This document shows positions 17,813 through 27,300 of a stretch of 64,000 nt of DNA, in pieces. Position 1 is the stretch's first letter. The number at the start of each line of letters is the position of its first letter. Origin of the DNA: Cupriavidus pauculus (lineage in GTDB: Bacteria > Pseudomonadota > Gammaproteobacteria > Burkholderiales > Burkholderiaceae); the NCBI RefSeq assembly GCF_002858765.1, contig NZ_PJRP01000013.1, forward strand, positions 142,666 through 206,665, in the 5' to 3' direction. Position numbers and translations under genes: made by a program. A model generated the notes under the pieces. That model was given only the letters and a program-made list of their open reading frames with translations, was not told the origin of the DNA and did no database searches.

Positions 17813-19081
17813 ATGACCGACCTTTCCGACATCCACGCCGCGGAGCCTGCCGCCATCGGCCAGCGCGAACCACGCCTTCCCGATCCTTCCCGCGTGCGCC
17901 GCATCCGCACCGACGCCGAGGCCGTCGCAGCAGCGCACGCGCTGGCCAGCGTCTTTCGACAGGGCGCTTCCGCCCGCGATCGCGAACGCCTGCTGCCGTG
18001 GGACGCGCTCGATCTCTGGTCGGAAAGCGGCCTGGGCGGCATCACGGTGCCGCAAGCCCATGGCGGTGCCGAGGTGTCGTTCGCCACGCTGGCCGAGGTC
18101 TTCGCCATCGTCAGCGCGGCGGATGCGTCGCTGGGCCAGATTCCGCAAAACCACTTCGGCCTGCTTGGGGTACTGCGCGAAGCCGGAACCGACGCACAGA
18201 AGCGACGCTTCTACGCCGAAGTGCTGGCCGGCCAGCGGCTTGGCAACGCCGGGCCCGAGCGGCGCGCGGCAGGCAGCCGCACCGTGCTCGACGGCACCAC
18301 GCGCCTGCAGCGGACCGCCCAGGGGCTGCGGCTAAGCGGCAAGCGCTACTACTCGACCGGCGCGCTGTATGCGCATCGCGTACCCACGCGGGCGCTGGAC
18401 GACGATGATCGCCCCGTCCAGGTATGGGTGCCGCGCGATGCGGCCGGCCTGACGGTCATCGACGACTGGTCATCGTTCGGCCAGCGCACCACCGCCAGCG
18501 GCACCGTGGTGTTCGACCACGTGTCCATCGCGCCCGATGACGTGATCCCGCTCTGGCAACTGGCCGACAAGCCAGGGCTCTACGGCCCCAACTCGCAACT
18601 GATCCAGGCGGCCATCGACCTGGGGATCGCCCAGGCGGCATTTGACGACGCCGTGGCCTTCGTGCGCGAACACGCCCGCCCGTGGATCGACGCCGGCGTG
18701 GCACGCGCCACCGATGACCCCCATCTGATCGCTGACGTGGGCCGGCTGGCCGTCGACATCGAAGGGGCCCGCGCAGTGCTGCGCGAGGCCGGGCTGACGC
18801 TCGACGAGATCGCCGCGCAGCCGATCACCGAGGCATCAAGCGCCCGCGCATCCGTTGCCGTGGCCGAAGCCAAGGTGCTGACCACCGAAGCCGCGCTGCA
18901 AGCCAGCGAAAAACTGTTCGAGCTGGCCGGGTCGTCGGCCACACGGGCCAGGCACAACCTCGATCGCCACTGGCGCAATGCCCGCACCCATACGCTGCAC
19001 GACCCCGTGCGCTGGAAGCTGCATCTGATCGGCAACTATCACCTGAACAACGCGCTGCCCAAGCGGCATTCCTGGAACTGA
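17813..19081 (+). CDS. sfnB: SfnB-family sulfur acquisition oxidoreductase, first copy
   Basis: 422 residues, acyl-CoA dehydrogenase fold as in DszC/SfnB flavin monooxygenases that act on organosulfur compounds under sulfur limitation. Typical features are GGITVPQAHGG, the LGQIPQNHFG motif, YYSTGALYAHR and the C-terminal DRHWRNARTHTLHDPVRWKLHLIGNYHLN, which contains the family signature NARTHTLHDP. FMNH2 would be supplied by a separate reductase not encoded here. The ATG at 17813 is chosen because the product resembles the next gene from shortly after this point. The second copy starts 1 nt after the stop. Confidence 0.88.
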   Translation: MTDLSDIHAAEPAAIGQREPRLPDPSRVRRIRTDAEAVAAAHALASVFRQGASARDRERLLPWDALDLWSESGLGGITVPQAHGGAEVSFATLAEVFAIVSAADASLGQIPQNHFGLLGVLREAGTDAQKRRFYAEVLAGQRLGNAGPERRAAGSRTVLDGTTRLQRTAQGLRLSGKRYYSTGALYAHRVPTRALDDDDRPVQVWVPRDAAGLTVIDDWSSFGQRTTASGTVVFDHVSIAPDDVIPLWQLADKPGLYGPNSQLIQAAIDLGIAQAAFDDAVAFVREHARPWIDAGVARATDDPHLIADVGRLAVDIEGARAVLREAGLTLDEIAAQPITEASSARASVAVAEAKVLTTEAALQASEKLFELAGSSATRARHNLDRHWRNARTHTLHDPVRWKLHLIGNYHLNNALPKRHSWN

Positions 19082-19082
19082 C

Positions 19083-20333
19083 ATGTCGTTGCTTCTGACT
19101 CCGCCGCCGGCCGATGGCCGCGCACGCCCCGCCCCTTCGCCCGCTGCCACGCCCCATGCCGTGGCCGACGATGCCGAGGCGATTGCCATCGCGCACCGGC
19201 TAGCCGCGCAGTTCGCGCCCGGCGCTGCTCGCCGGGACCGCGAGCGTCTGCTGCCCTGGGACGAACTGGAAACCTTCAGCGCCAGCGGCCTCTGGGGCAT
19301 CACCGTACCGCGCGAGCACGGCGGCGCAGGGGTATCCAGCGTGACGCTGGCCGAGGTGATTGCCATCATCGCCGCAGCGGACGGGTCGCTCGGACAGATC
19401 CCGCAGAACCACTTCTACGCGCTGGAGGTATTGCGCGTAGGCGGCACTCCGGCCCAGCAGGCCTTCTTCCACCAGCGCGCGCTGGCCGGCGAGCGCTTCG
19501 GGAATGCGCTGGCCGAAATCGGCCACAAGGATTTCAAGCGGCGCACGCGGCTGACGCGCGACGGCGACGGCTTCCGCGTTGACGGGCAGAAGTTCTACTG
19601 CACCGGCGCGCTGTACGCGCACTGGATTCCGACGCTGGTGGTGACGCAGGAAGACGGCCGCGACGTGACATGGCTGGCCTTTGTCCCCCGCACGGCCGAG
19701 GGGGTGAGCATTACCGACGATTGGGACGGCTTTGGCCAGCGCGTGACCGGCAGCGGCTCGGTCACCTTCGACAATGTGCGGATCGAAGCCGACTGGGTGG
19801 TGCCGTTCCTCGCATCGTTCGAGCGGCCCACGACGATTGGACCGTTCGCCCAGTTGCTGCATGCCGCCATCGACCTGGGTATCGGTCGTGGCGCATTTGC
19901 CGCCACGCTGCCGTTCGTGCGCGATCACGCGCGGCCTTGGATCGACGCCGGCGTCGCCAGCGCATCGCAGGATCCGCTGACGATCCATCAGGTTGGCGAC
20001 GTCCAGGTCAGGCTGCGTGCCGCCGAAGCGCTGGTGCGCCGGGCCGCCCGCGTCACTGACGCTGCCCGACAGGCGCCCGACGCGCAAAGCGTGGCGCAGG
20101 CATCGCTGGCCGTGGCCGCCGCACGCGCCGCCACCACGACCGCGTCGCTGCTGGCCGGCACGCGGCTGTTCGAGCTTGGCGGCACATCGGCCACGCTCGA
20201 CAACCAGGGCCTGGACCGCTTCTGGCGCAATGCCCGCACGCATACGCTGCACGACCCGGTCCGCTGGAAGTACCACGCCATTGGCAACTTCCACCTCAAT
20301 GACACGTTGCCGCCCCGGCATGGAGCCATCTGA
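19083..20333 (+). CDS. sfnB: SfnB-family sulfur acquisition oxidoreductase, second copy
   Basis: 416 residues, a paralogue of the preceding gene with the same family marks: GITVPREHGGAGVSSVTLAEV, LGQIPQNHFYALEVLR, FYCTGALYAHWIPT and NARTHTLHDPVRWKYHAIGNFHLND. This copy keeps the usual GNALAEIGHKDFKRRT segment, which in the first copy is changed to a divergent Ala/Arg-rich segment, so the two may have different substrates. The stop overlaps the next start (TGATG at 20331-20335). It probably oxygenates a sulfone, thioether or related compound to free sulfur. Confidence 0.88.
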   Translation: MSLLLTPPPADGRARPAPSPAATPHAVADDAEAIAIAHRLAAQFAPGAARRDRERLLPWDELETFSASGLWGITVPREHGGAGVSSVTLAEVIAIIAAADGSLGQIPQNHFYALEVLRVGGTPAQQAFFHQRALAGERFGNALAEIGHKDFKRRTRLTRDGDGFRVDGQKFYCTGALYAHWIPTLVVTQEDGRDVTWLAFVPRTAEGVSITDDWDGFGQRVTGSGSVTFDNVRIEADWVVPFLASFERPTTIGPFAQLLHAAIDLGIGRGAFAATLPFVRDHARPWIDAGVASASQDPLTIHQVGDVQVRLRAAEALVRRAARVTDAARQAPDAQSVAQASLAVAAARAATTTASLLAGTRLFELGGTSATLDNQGLDRFWRNARTHTLHDPVRWKYHAIGNFHLNDTLPPRHGAI

Positions 20334-21700
20334 TGGCTGATGGTTCGCCTCGACAGCACATCCTGCTCAACGCGTTCAACATGAACTGCGTGGGGCATAT
20401 CAACCACGGCTTGTGGACGCACCCGCGAGACCGGTCGACCGACTACAACACGCTCGAATACTGGATCGACCAGGCACGCACGCTGGAGCGCGGCCTGTTC
20501 GACGGCCTGTTCATTGCGGATATCGTCGGAGTGTACGACGTCTATCGCAACAACGTCGACGTGACGCTGCAGGAATCGGTCCAGCTTCCCGTCAACGACC
20601 CGCTGCTGATCGTGCCGGCCATGGCCGCCGCCACGCGGCACCTCGGCATTGGGGTCACGGTGAACCTGACCTACGAGCCGCCGTACCTGCTGGCGCGACG
20701 GTTTTCGACACTGGACCACCTGACGCGCGGCCGCGTGGGCTGGAACATCGTGACGGGCTACCTGGACAGCGCGGCCCGCGCGATGGGGCTGGACGCGCAG
20801 CTTGCCCATGACGAGCGCTACGACCGCGCCGACGAATACCTGGAAGTGCTCTACAAGCTCTGGGAAGGCAGCTGGCAGGACGGCGCCGTGCTGCGCGACA
20901 AGGCCGCGCGCGTCTTCGCCGATCCGGCCAAGGTACGCAAGGTGAGCCACCACGGCCGCTACTACAAGGTCGACGGCTACCACTTGTCCGAGCCGTCGCC
21001 GCAACGCACGCCGGTACTGTTCCAGGCCGGCAGTTCCGGCCGGGGGCAGCGCTTTGCCGCGCGCCACGCGGAATGCGTGTTCATCTCGCCGCCCAGCAAG
21101 GAAGCAGCGCGCAAGACCGTGACCGCGCTGCGCGAGCAGTTGGCGGCTGCCGGGCGCCACCCGGACGATGTGAAGGTGTTCATGGGCGCGGCCGTGGTCA
21201 CCGGCCGGACCGAGACCGAAGCCCGCGAGAAGCACGCCGAATACCGCGACTACGCCAGCCGCGAAGCCGGGCTTGCCCACTTCGCCGCCAGCACTGGCGT
21301 CGATTTTGGTCGCTATGGCCTGGACGATCCGGTCGACTACGGCGGCGGCAACGCCATCGAATCGGCCACTCGCACCGCAGCGCAGCACGGCTGGACGCGT
21401 CGCAAGCTGCTGGACCTGTTCGATCTGGGCGGGCGCTATCCGGCGATTGTCGGTGACGCCTCGCAGGTAGCGGACACGCTTGCCGAATGGGTGGACGAGA
21501 CCGGCATCGACGGCTTCAATCTCAGCCGCACCGTGGTGCCCGAAAGCTACGAGGACTTTGTCGATCTGGTCGTCCCCGCGCTGCAGGATCGCGGCCGCTA
21601 CAAGACCGCGTACACCGACGGTTCGCTGCGGCACAAGCTGTTTTCCGACGGCGACCGGCTGCCCCAGCGGCATGCCGCCGCCGCGTTCCGCCAGTTCTGA
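20333..21700 (+). CDS. LLM-class flavin monooxygenase, DszA/NtaA/DmoA family
   Basis: 455 residues. Bacterial luciferase-like TIM barrel of the nitrilotriacetate/dibenzothiophene-sulfone monooxygenase group: NAFNMNCVGHINHGLW at the start, FDGLFIADIVGVYD, then RGRVGWNIVTGYLDSAARAMG and GSSGRGQRFAARHAECVF, the FMN-site motifs of this group. It uses FMNH2 from a partner reductase. In this operon it most likely cleaves a C-S bond in an organosulfur compound (sulfone or dimethyl sulfide-like), feeding sulfite or thiol to assimilation. The exact substrate is not readable. Confidence 0.9.
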   Translation: MADGSPRQHILLNAFNMNCVGHINHGLWTHPRDRSTDYNTLEYWIDQARTLERGLFDGLFIADIVGVYDVYRNNVDVTLQESVQLPVNDPLLIVPAMAAATRHLGIGVTVNLTYEPPYLLARRFSTLDHLTRGRVGWNIVTGYLDSAARAMGLDAQLAHDERYDRADEYLEVLYKLWEGSWQDGAVLRDKAARVFADPAKVRKVSHHGRYYKVDGYHLSEPSPQRTPVLFQAGSSGRGQRFAARHAECVFISPPSKEAARKTVTALREQLAAAGRHPDDVKVFMGAAVVTGRTETEAREKHAEYRDYASREAGLAHFAASTGVDFGRYGLDDPVDYGGGNAIESATRTAAQHGWTRRKLLDLFDLGGRYPAIVGDASQVADTLAEWVDETGIDGFNLSRTVVPESYEDFVDLVVPALQDRGRYKTAYTDGSLRHKLFSDGDRLPQRHAAAAFRQF

Positions 21701-21724
21701 TTTTCAACAGAGGAAAGAAGCCAC

Positions 21725-22537
21725 ATGTTCATCAAGACCGGGGTCAAGCTGTTCGCCGCGTTGCTGGCGTTCGGTGTCATGCAGGCATCGCAGGCGGCAG
21801 ACGCCGACAGGAAGGAAATCCGCTTCGGCGCCACGGCGGGCCCGTATGCGGACCAGGTCCGCTACGGCATCAAGCCGATTCTAGAAAAGCGCGGCTACAA
21901 GGTGACGATTATCGAGTTCAGCGACTACGTGCAACCGAATCTCGCGCTGGCCGATGGCGCCATCGACGCCAACGCCTTCCAGCATGTGGTGTATCTGAAG
22001 AAGTTCTCGGCAGATCGCAAGCTGCAGTTGTCGGAGTTGATCCAGGTGCCCACGGCGCCGATCGGCATCTACAGCCACAAGCACAAGACCCTGGGCGAAG
22101 TGAAGCCTGGCGCCACCGTATCGCTGCCCAACGACCCGACCAATCTGGCGCGTGCCATCGCCATCCTTCAGCAGATCGGATGGGTGACGCTCAAGCCGGG
22201 CACCGATGCCGTGCGGGCAAGCGAGCGCGACATCGAGGGCAATCCGCACAAGCTCAAGCTGATCCAGCTAGAGGCCGCCCAGTTGCCGCGCTCGCTCGAT
22301 GATGTGGACTACGCCTTCGTGAATGGCAATTTCGCGCTGGGGGCCGGACTTAAGCTGACGTCGTCGCTGGCGCTGGAGAAAATTCCCGACTACTACATGA
22401 ACCTGGTGGCCGTCAGGACCGACGACCTGAACAAGCCGTTCGTGTCCGACATTCGCGACGCCTACCGTTCCACCAACTTCAAGACGGTGACGCAGCAGCG
22501 CTTTGCCGGCTTTGTCGCCCCGACGTATCAGCGTTGA
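21725..22537 (+). CDS. MetQ/NlpA-family substrate-binding protein, non-lipidated
   Basis: 270 residues. The fold is that of methionine-type ABC binding proteins (KEIRFGATAGPYADQVRYGIKPILEKRGYKV, then NLALADGAIDANAFQHVVYL). Unlike classic MetQ it has no lipobox Cys: the signal peptide ends at ASQA/AD, so the protein should be free in the periplasm. No MetN ATPase or MetI permease gene follows, so it must share transport subunits encoded elsewhere. Its place in the SfnB operon suggests it binds a sulfur compound such as a methionine derivative. AGAGGAAAG precedes the ATG. Confidence 0.88.
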   Translation: MFIKTGVKLFAALLAFGVMQASQAADADRKEIRFGATAGPYADQVRYGIKPILEKRGYKVTIIEFSDYVQPNLALADGAIDANAFQHVVYLKKFSADRKLQLSELIQVPTAPIGIYSHKHKTLGEVKPGATVSLPNDPTNLARAIAILQQIGWVTLKPGTDAVRASERDIEGNPHKLKLIQLEAAQLPRSLDDVDYAFVNGNFALGAGLKLTSSLALEKIPDYYMNLVAVRTDDLNKPFVSDIRDAYRSTNFKTVTQQRFAGFVAPTYQR

Positions 22538-22788
22538 ACACGTAGGAAAAGGGGCGGGGTGCGGGGCGCGGCGCCTCGCTGACGCGTATCGCGCTTCACG
22601 ACAGGTTGGTGCCGGTCGCCGCGCGCAACAGCTCGGCGAGCTTCTCGTTCTCGTCGTCCCAGGCGCAGGCGTACGGCGCTGGCACGATCGGTCGGAAGGC
22701 CGCCGCAATCCTGGCCGCCATGTCCTCGAAAGCCGGCAGGCGACAGCGCCGAGGGCTGACGATCGCCGGCGCTTGCCGGCGCCGGGGA

Positions 22789-22810
22789 GCAGTCCTACCT
22801 TTAGGACTGC
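22789..22810 (+). repeat. Perfect short hairpin before a small gene
   Basis: GCAGTCCT and AGGACTGC form an 8-bp stem with a 6-nt loop, ending 7 nt before the ATG at 22818. It could affect translation of that gene. The gap 22538-22788 otherwise holds only GC-rich sequence and, on the minus strand, a 41-codon open stretch (22596-22721) that I cannot identify. Confidence 0.4.
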
Positions 22811-22817
22811 AGAGGCA

Positions 22818-23066
22818 ATGATGAGACATCGCATTTCCGTCCTCAAAGAGCTCGTTACCGCTCGTCAACACGTCACCCGCTGCCGGCAACTCGTGCGGCG
22901 GCAGATCGAGATCGTCCGGTTTTGCCGGCACCGCCGCCGGGACGAGTCGGATTCCCTGAACCTGCTGCGGGAACTGCGCGAAGCGCTCGCCATCGGACGC
23001 CACCACATGCATGTGGTGGAAAAGGAACTGGGCCGGAAACCGTCGCCCGGCAGACGGGAGCGATAG
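22818..23066 (+). CDS. Small helical conserved hypothetical protein
   Basis: 82 residues, highly charged and probably two long helices (TARQHVTRCRQLVRRQIEIV ... LNLLRELREALAIGRHHMHVVEKEL). The pattern of an Arg/Gln-rich first helix ending in RQxEIV, then LLxxLxxAL, then HxxHxxxxEKEL resembles a widespread family of roughly 80-residue proteins of unknown role in alpha- and beta-proteobacteria. The ribosome site AGAGG lies right after the hairpin at 22789-22810. Function unknown. Confidence 0.55.
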   Translation: MMRHRISVLKELVTARQHVTRCRQLVRRQIEIVRFCRHRRRDESDSLNLLRELREALAIGRHHMHVVEKELGRKPSPGRRER

Positions 23067-23120
23067 CTGGCGCCCCGGATCCGGCCACAACGCCTCCGGG
23101 ATCCATCGAGGCACCCGCGG

Positions 23121-24122
23121 CTACCTGCGCACGCCGCCCGATGTCTTGTCCGTGCGAATATCGATCTGGTCGGGAACGATGTGCCGGTCGATGATCAGCC
23201 GCTTCCACCGTGCCAGCTCCTGTTCGATAAACGCCTGGAAGTCGGCCGGGCCGGCATGCAACATCTTGAACCCGTAGCCGGTCAGCATCTCGTTCAGCGT
23301 CAACTCGGCAAGCACCTGCTGGATGGCGCGGTCGAGGGTCTCGACCCTGTCCCCCGGCGTATCCTTCGGCGCCAGTAGGCCGTACCAACCCGTGACAAAC
23401 ATGTTTGGCACGCCGGCATCCGTGAAGGTTGGCGTGTCGGGTGCCAAGGCCAGCCGGGTGTCATTGGCAATCGCCAGCGCGCGCAATTTCCCTGATCTGA
23501 CATATCTGAGACCATCGGCACCGGCAAATACGGCATCCACATCGCCACTCATGGCCGCGGCCATGGCCTGAACCCCGCCGTGGTATGGGACATGCGCTAC
23601 CCGGATGCCGGCGGCCTGGGAGAACATCTCGATGGCAAGGTGACTGGTATTGCCGTAGCCGGACGACGCCACTGTCACCCGGTCGGGATGGGCCTTCGCA
23701 CGCGCCGTCAGGTCGGATACGGAACGGAATCCCGAGTTTGCCCCGACATAGAGCACCAGCGGTTGCTTGGCGATCAGCGAGACAGGCTGGAAATCCTTGA
23801 CCGGATCGTAGCCGGCCGACTGACTCACAAGCGGCCCGATCGCGTATGCGGCGAGGGCAAGCACGAGGGTGTAACCGTCGTTCCGGGCACGCTGCACATA
23901 GCGCAGCGCTATCTGTCCGCCCGCGCCCGGCTTGTAGTCCAGTACCACCGAGGTCCCCAGGCGCTTCTGCAGCCTGGCGCCCAGCGGGCGCGCAATAAGA
24001 TCCGCTGGACCGCCGGGCGGGTACGGCACGACGATCGTTATCGGTTGATCCGGGTAGGCTGCCCAGGCGGGATGAACCACCATCAGCGCGCCCGCCACCA
24101 ATGCCCGGCCCCGCCGTGCCAT
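23121..24122 (-). CDS. Tripartite tricarboxylate transporter-type (Bug/TctC) substrate-binding protein, orphan
   Basis: 333 residues, the usual Bug size. A signal peptide (MARRGRALVAGALMVVHPAWA) is followed by the family start YPDQPITIVVPYPPGGPADLIARPL, and later by GAGGQIALRYVQ and HVPYHGGVQAMAAAMSGDVDAVFAG. Bug proteins bind carboxylates and related compounds in the periplasm; most in this lineage lack their own TctAB membrane genes, as here. It is divergent from the giant kinase gene at 24388, and could serve as a ligand sensor for it, though nothing proves this. Upstream in-frame Met codons exist but give no signal peptide at the N-terminus. Confidence 0.9.
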   Translation of the reverse strand: MARRGRALVAGALMVVHPAWAAYPDQPITIVVPYPPGGPADLIARPLGARLQKRLGTSVVLDYKPGAGGQIALRYVQRARNDGYTLVLALAAYAIGPLVSQSAGYDPVKDFQPVSLIAKQPLVLYVGANSGFRSVSDLTARAKAHPDRVTVASSGYGNTSHLAIEMFSQAAGIRVAHVPYHGGVQAMAAAMSGDVDAVFAGADGLRYVRSGKLRALAIANDTRLALAPDTPTFTDAGVPNMFVTGWYGLLAPKDTPGDRVETLDRAIQQVLAELTLNEMLTGYGFKMLHAGPADFQAFIEQELARWKRLIIDRHIVPDQIDIRTDKTSGGVRR

Positions 24123-24387
24123 CCACCGCCGCAGCCACTGCAAACCGGCCGGCCTTGCCCTGTCCAGCCGCGTCGAGATGCGTTCGATGGCCGCAAGCAG
24201 GTCTGATCGCATTCGTTTTGGAGAGGGCTGGAACGCTTGGGGCGCGATGGTCAAGATAACGTCGTCGGTCGATGGTCTGGACGCGATCATACGCCGGACT
24301 GGCCATTCGCCATTTGTTAATATCTGGCTTGCCTGCAGCGCCCCGGAATCCGCGGGCTTTCTTTCGCCCCCTCTCGTCAGCATTGCA

Positions 24388-27300
24388 ATGTCATCCATGT
24401 TCTTCCCCCGGGCCGGAATTGGCCTCGGCTTCGACTCCACGTGGGATGCAGGCGACCGAATGTTCGGGCGCGGCTGGCAGTTGCTTGATGACGGCGCCAG
24501 GACACTGGTACTGGGGGTCTGGGCCGCCGATGGCCATCGCACGCCCGCCACGCTCGACCGGCTGGCGCATGAATACACGCTTCGCGACGACCTCGAAGCA
24601 AGTTGGGCTGCCCGTCCGCTGACGCTACTGCACGAACGCGATACCACCGTGCTGCTGCTCGAAGATCCGGGCGGAGAGCCTCTTGCGCGCATGCTCGGCA
24701 GTCCGATGGCCCCGGCGCAGTTCCTCGACATCGCCCTGGCCATGGCCAGTGCCGTCGGCCACCTTCACCAGCGCGGCCTGATTCACAAGGATCTGAAGCC
24801 TGCCCATGTGCTGGTGGCCGCTGACCGCACCCGCGCCTGGTTGACGGGCTTTGGCATCGCGTCGCGGGCATCGCGCGGCGCCGACCCGCTCCTGGAGACC
24901 AGCGAAATCGCTGGCACGCTCGCGTATATGGCTCCCGAGCAAACGGGCCGAATGAATCGCGCGATCGACACCCGAAGCGACCTGTATTCGCTTGGCATCA
25001 CGTTCTACCAGCTGCTGACCGGCGCGCTGCCCTTCGCCGGCTCGGAGCCCATTGACTGGGTTCACGCCCACCTGGCGCGCGCGCCCGTGCCGCCGGCCGA
25101 TCGCCGTGCCACGGTGCCTGCGATGCTATCGAGCCTGGTCATGAAGCTCCTGGCGAAGGCGCCCGAGGAACGTTATCAGACGGCCGCCGGGCTGCTGCGC
25201 GACCTGCAGCACTGCCACCAGGCGCTAGCGGCGCAGAGCGACATCGCGCCGTTCCCGCTTGGCCAGGACGACCTTTCCGACATCTTCACGATTCGCGAGC
25301 GCCTCTATGGCCGCGCGCAGGTCGTCGCCACACTGGAGGCCACGTTTGACCGCGTCGCGGCCACGGGTCGCAGCAAGATCGTCATGGTGTCGGGACATTC
25401 CGGCGTCGGCAAGACATCGGTCATGCAGTCTTTCGCGCGCGCCGTTGCCGAGCGCGGCGCCGTGTACGCAACGGGCAAGTCGGAGGCGCCGGCCGATGTG
25501 TCCGCCGACGGCGCCGCCGGCGACGGCGCACGACTGCCCTATGCATCGCTCGCGCAAGCGCTGCGTGGCCTGCTGCGAACTTGGCTGACCCGTGACGCAG
25601 CCGACGTGGCACCGTGGCGCACCGTCATTGCCGAGGCCCTGGGACCCAACGCCGGGCTGCTCGTGCCACTTCTGCCTGAACTCGAATCGATCCTGGGTCC
25701 GGTGCCGTGGGTGCCCGACACGCAGTCGCGCGAGGCCGGGCCCCGGCTCCATCTCGCCTTGCACAGCCTGGTGGCGGCACTGGCGCGCGCCGCACAGCCG
25801 CTGACCGTGTGCTTTGACGACATCCAGTGGCTCGACAACGAAACCACTACGCTGCTGCACCAGTTGCTGACCGATCCGGCCACGACAAACCTGCTGGTGG
25901 TCTGCGCCTATCGCAGCCACGAGGTGGGCGACGGCCATACGGTTACGCGCTGCGTTGCGGCGTTGCGTGCGGATGGCGCCGGCGTGACCCATATCGAGCT
26001 GGGCTGCCTCGACGCATCCGACCTGCACCAGCTCGTGGCCGAAGCGCTCCATAGCGATGCCGATGCCAGTGCACCGCTGGCACGCCTGGTGATGGAAAAG
26101 ACGGCAGGCAACCCGTTTTTCGCCACGCAATTCCTGAGCGAGCTGGCCAACGAAGGCTTGCTGCGCTTCGACTACAGCGCAGCACGCTGGACCTGGGACC
26201 TCGACCAAATCGCGGAAAAAGGGTTCACCGACAACGTCGTGGCGCTGATGGTCGGGCGGATTGCCCGGCTCCCTGCCAGCACCCGCGCGGCGCTGAAGCT
26301 CCTGGCCTGCCTGGGCAACGACACCACGGTCGACACGTTGGCGCGCGGATGGACGCGCGACCCCGCTGAACTCGACCCTGCAATCCGTGAAGCCGTGCGT
26401 GCCGGGGTGGTCTCGCGCCAGGATCACGTGCTGCGCTTCCGCCACGACCGGATTCTCGAAGCCGCCTACGCCCGTATTCCCGAAGCGGAACGTCAGGCTT
26501 TCCACCTGCGCCTGGGCCGGCTGCTGCTGGAGCGCACGCCGCCCGAAGAGATCGACGCCAGCGTCTTTACGATCGTTGGACAGTGCAACCGGGCGGCGGA
26601 CCTGATCGAACGGCAGGAAGAGCGCGACAGGCTAGCGGAACTGAACCTGGCCGCCGGGCTGCGCGCCAAGTCCACCTGCGCGAACACCGCGGCACTGCAC
26701 TACCTCTCGGCGGGACTCGCGTTGCTGGGCGACGATGCGTTCACGCGCTGCGAGGCCCTCGCCTTCTCGCTGACGCAGCACATGGCCGAATGCGAATTCC
26801 TGACTGGGGAATCGGCGCGCGCCGAACAGCGACTGAACGCGCTGGCCGCGCGGGCAACGTCGCTGACGGCGCTGGGGGTCGTCACGCAGCTCCAGTTGGG
26901 CCTGCTGATGACGGGCGGGCGTCGCGTCGAAGCGTTGACGGTTGGCCTGGACTACCTGCGTCGTGCCGGCATCGACTGGTCCACCCATCCCGTGGCATCG
27001 GTCGTCGCGGACGAAGAAGCGCTGTTTGCGCGCCTGCTCGATGGCCGGGACATCGAAGCGCTGTCCGCCTTGCCGCGCATGACAGACCCGGGTGGGCTGG
27101 CCACGATGCGGGTACTGACGGCGCTGTTGCAGCCCGCCTGGTACACGGACGATCACCTGCGCACGCTGGTCATCCTGCGCATGGTCAACCTGAGCCTCTC
27201 TCTGGGGAATAGCGAGGAATCTTGCCTGGCCTATGCCTGGTTGGCGATGCTGCGCACGGCCGCTTCGAGCGACGGCGCGGAGGGCGTCGCACTCATGCGG

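Noticed and set aside
22596..22721. 41-codon minus-strand frame ending in DDENEKLAELLRAATGTNLS
   Set aside because: It has some protein-like character but no start signal and no family I could name; noted only in the gap description.
22503..22817. Plus-strand extension of the small helical protein upstream of 22818
   Set aside because: It overlaps the end of the MetQ-like gene and a hairpin, and shows Arg-rich GC-biased composition.
24178..24387. 70-codon N-terminal extension of the giant kinase
   Set aside because: It overlaps the divergent promoter region and has no similarity to the family start; not fully excluded.
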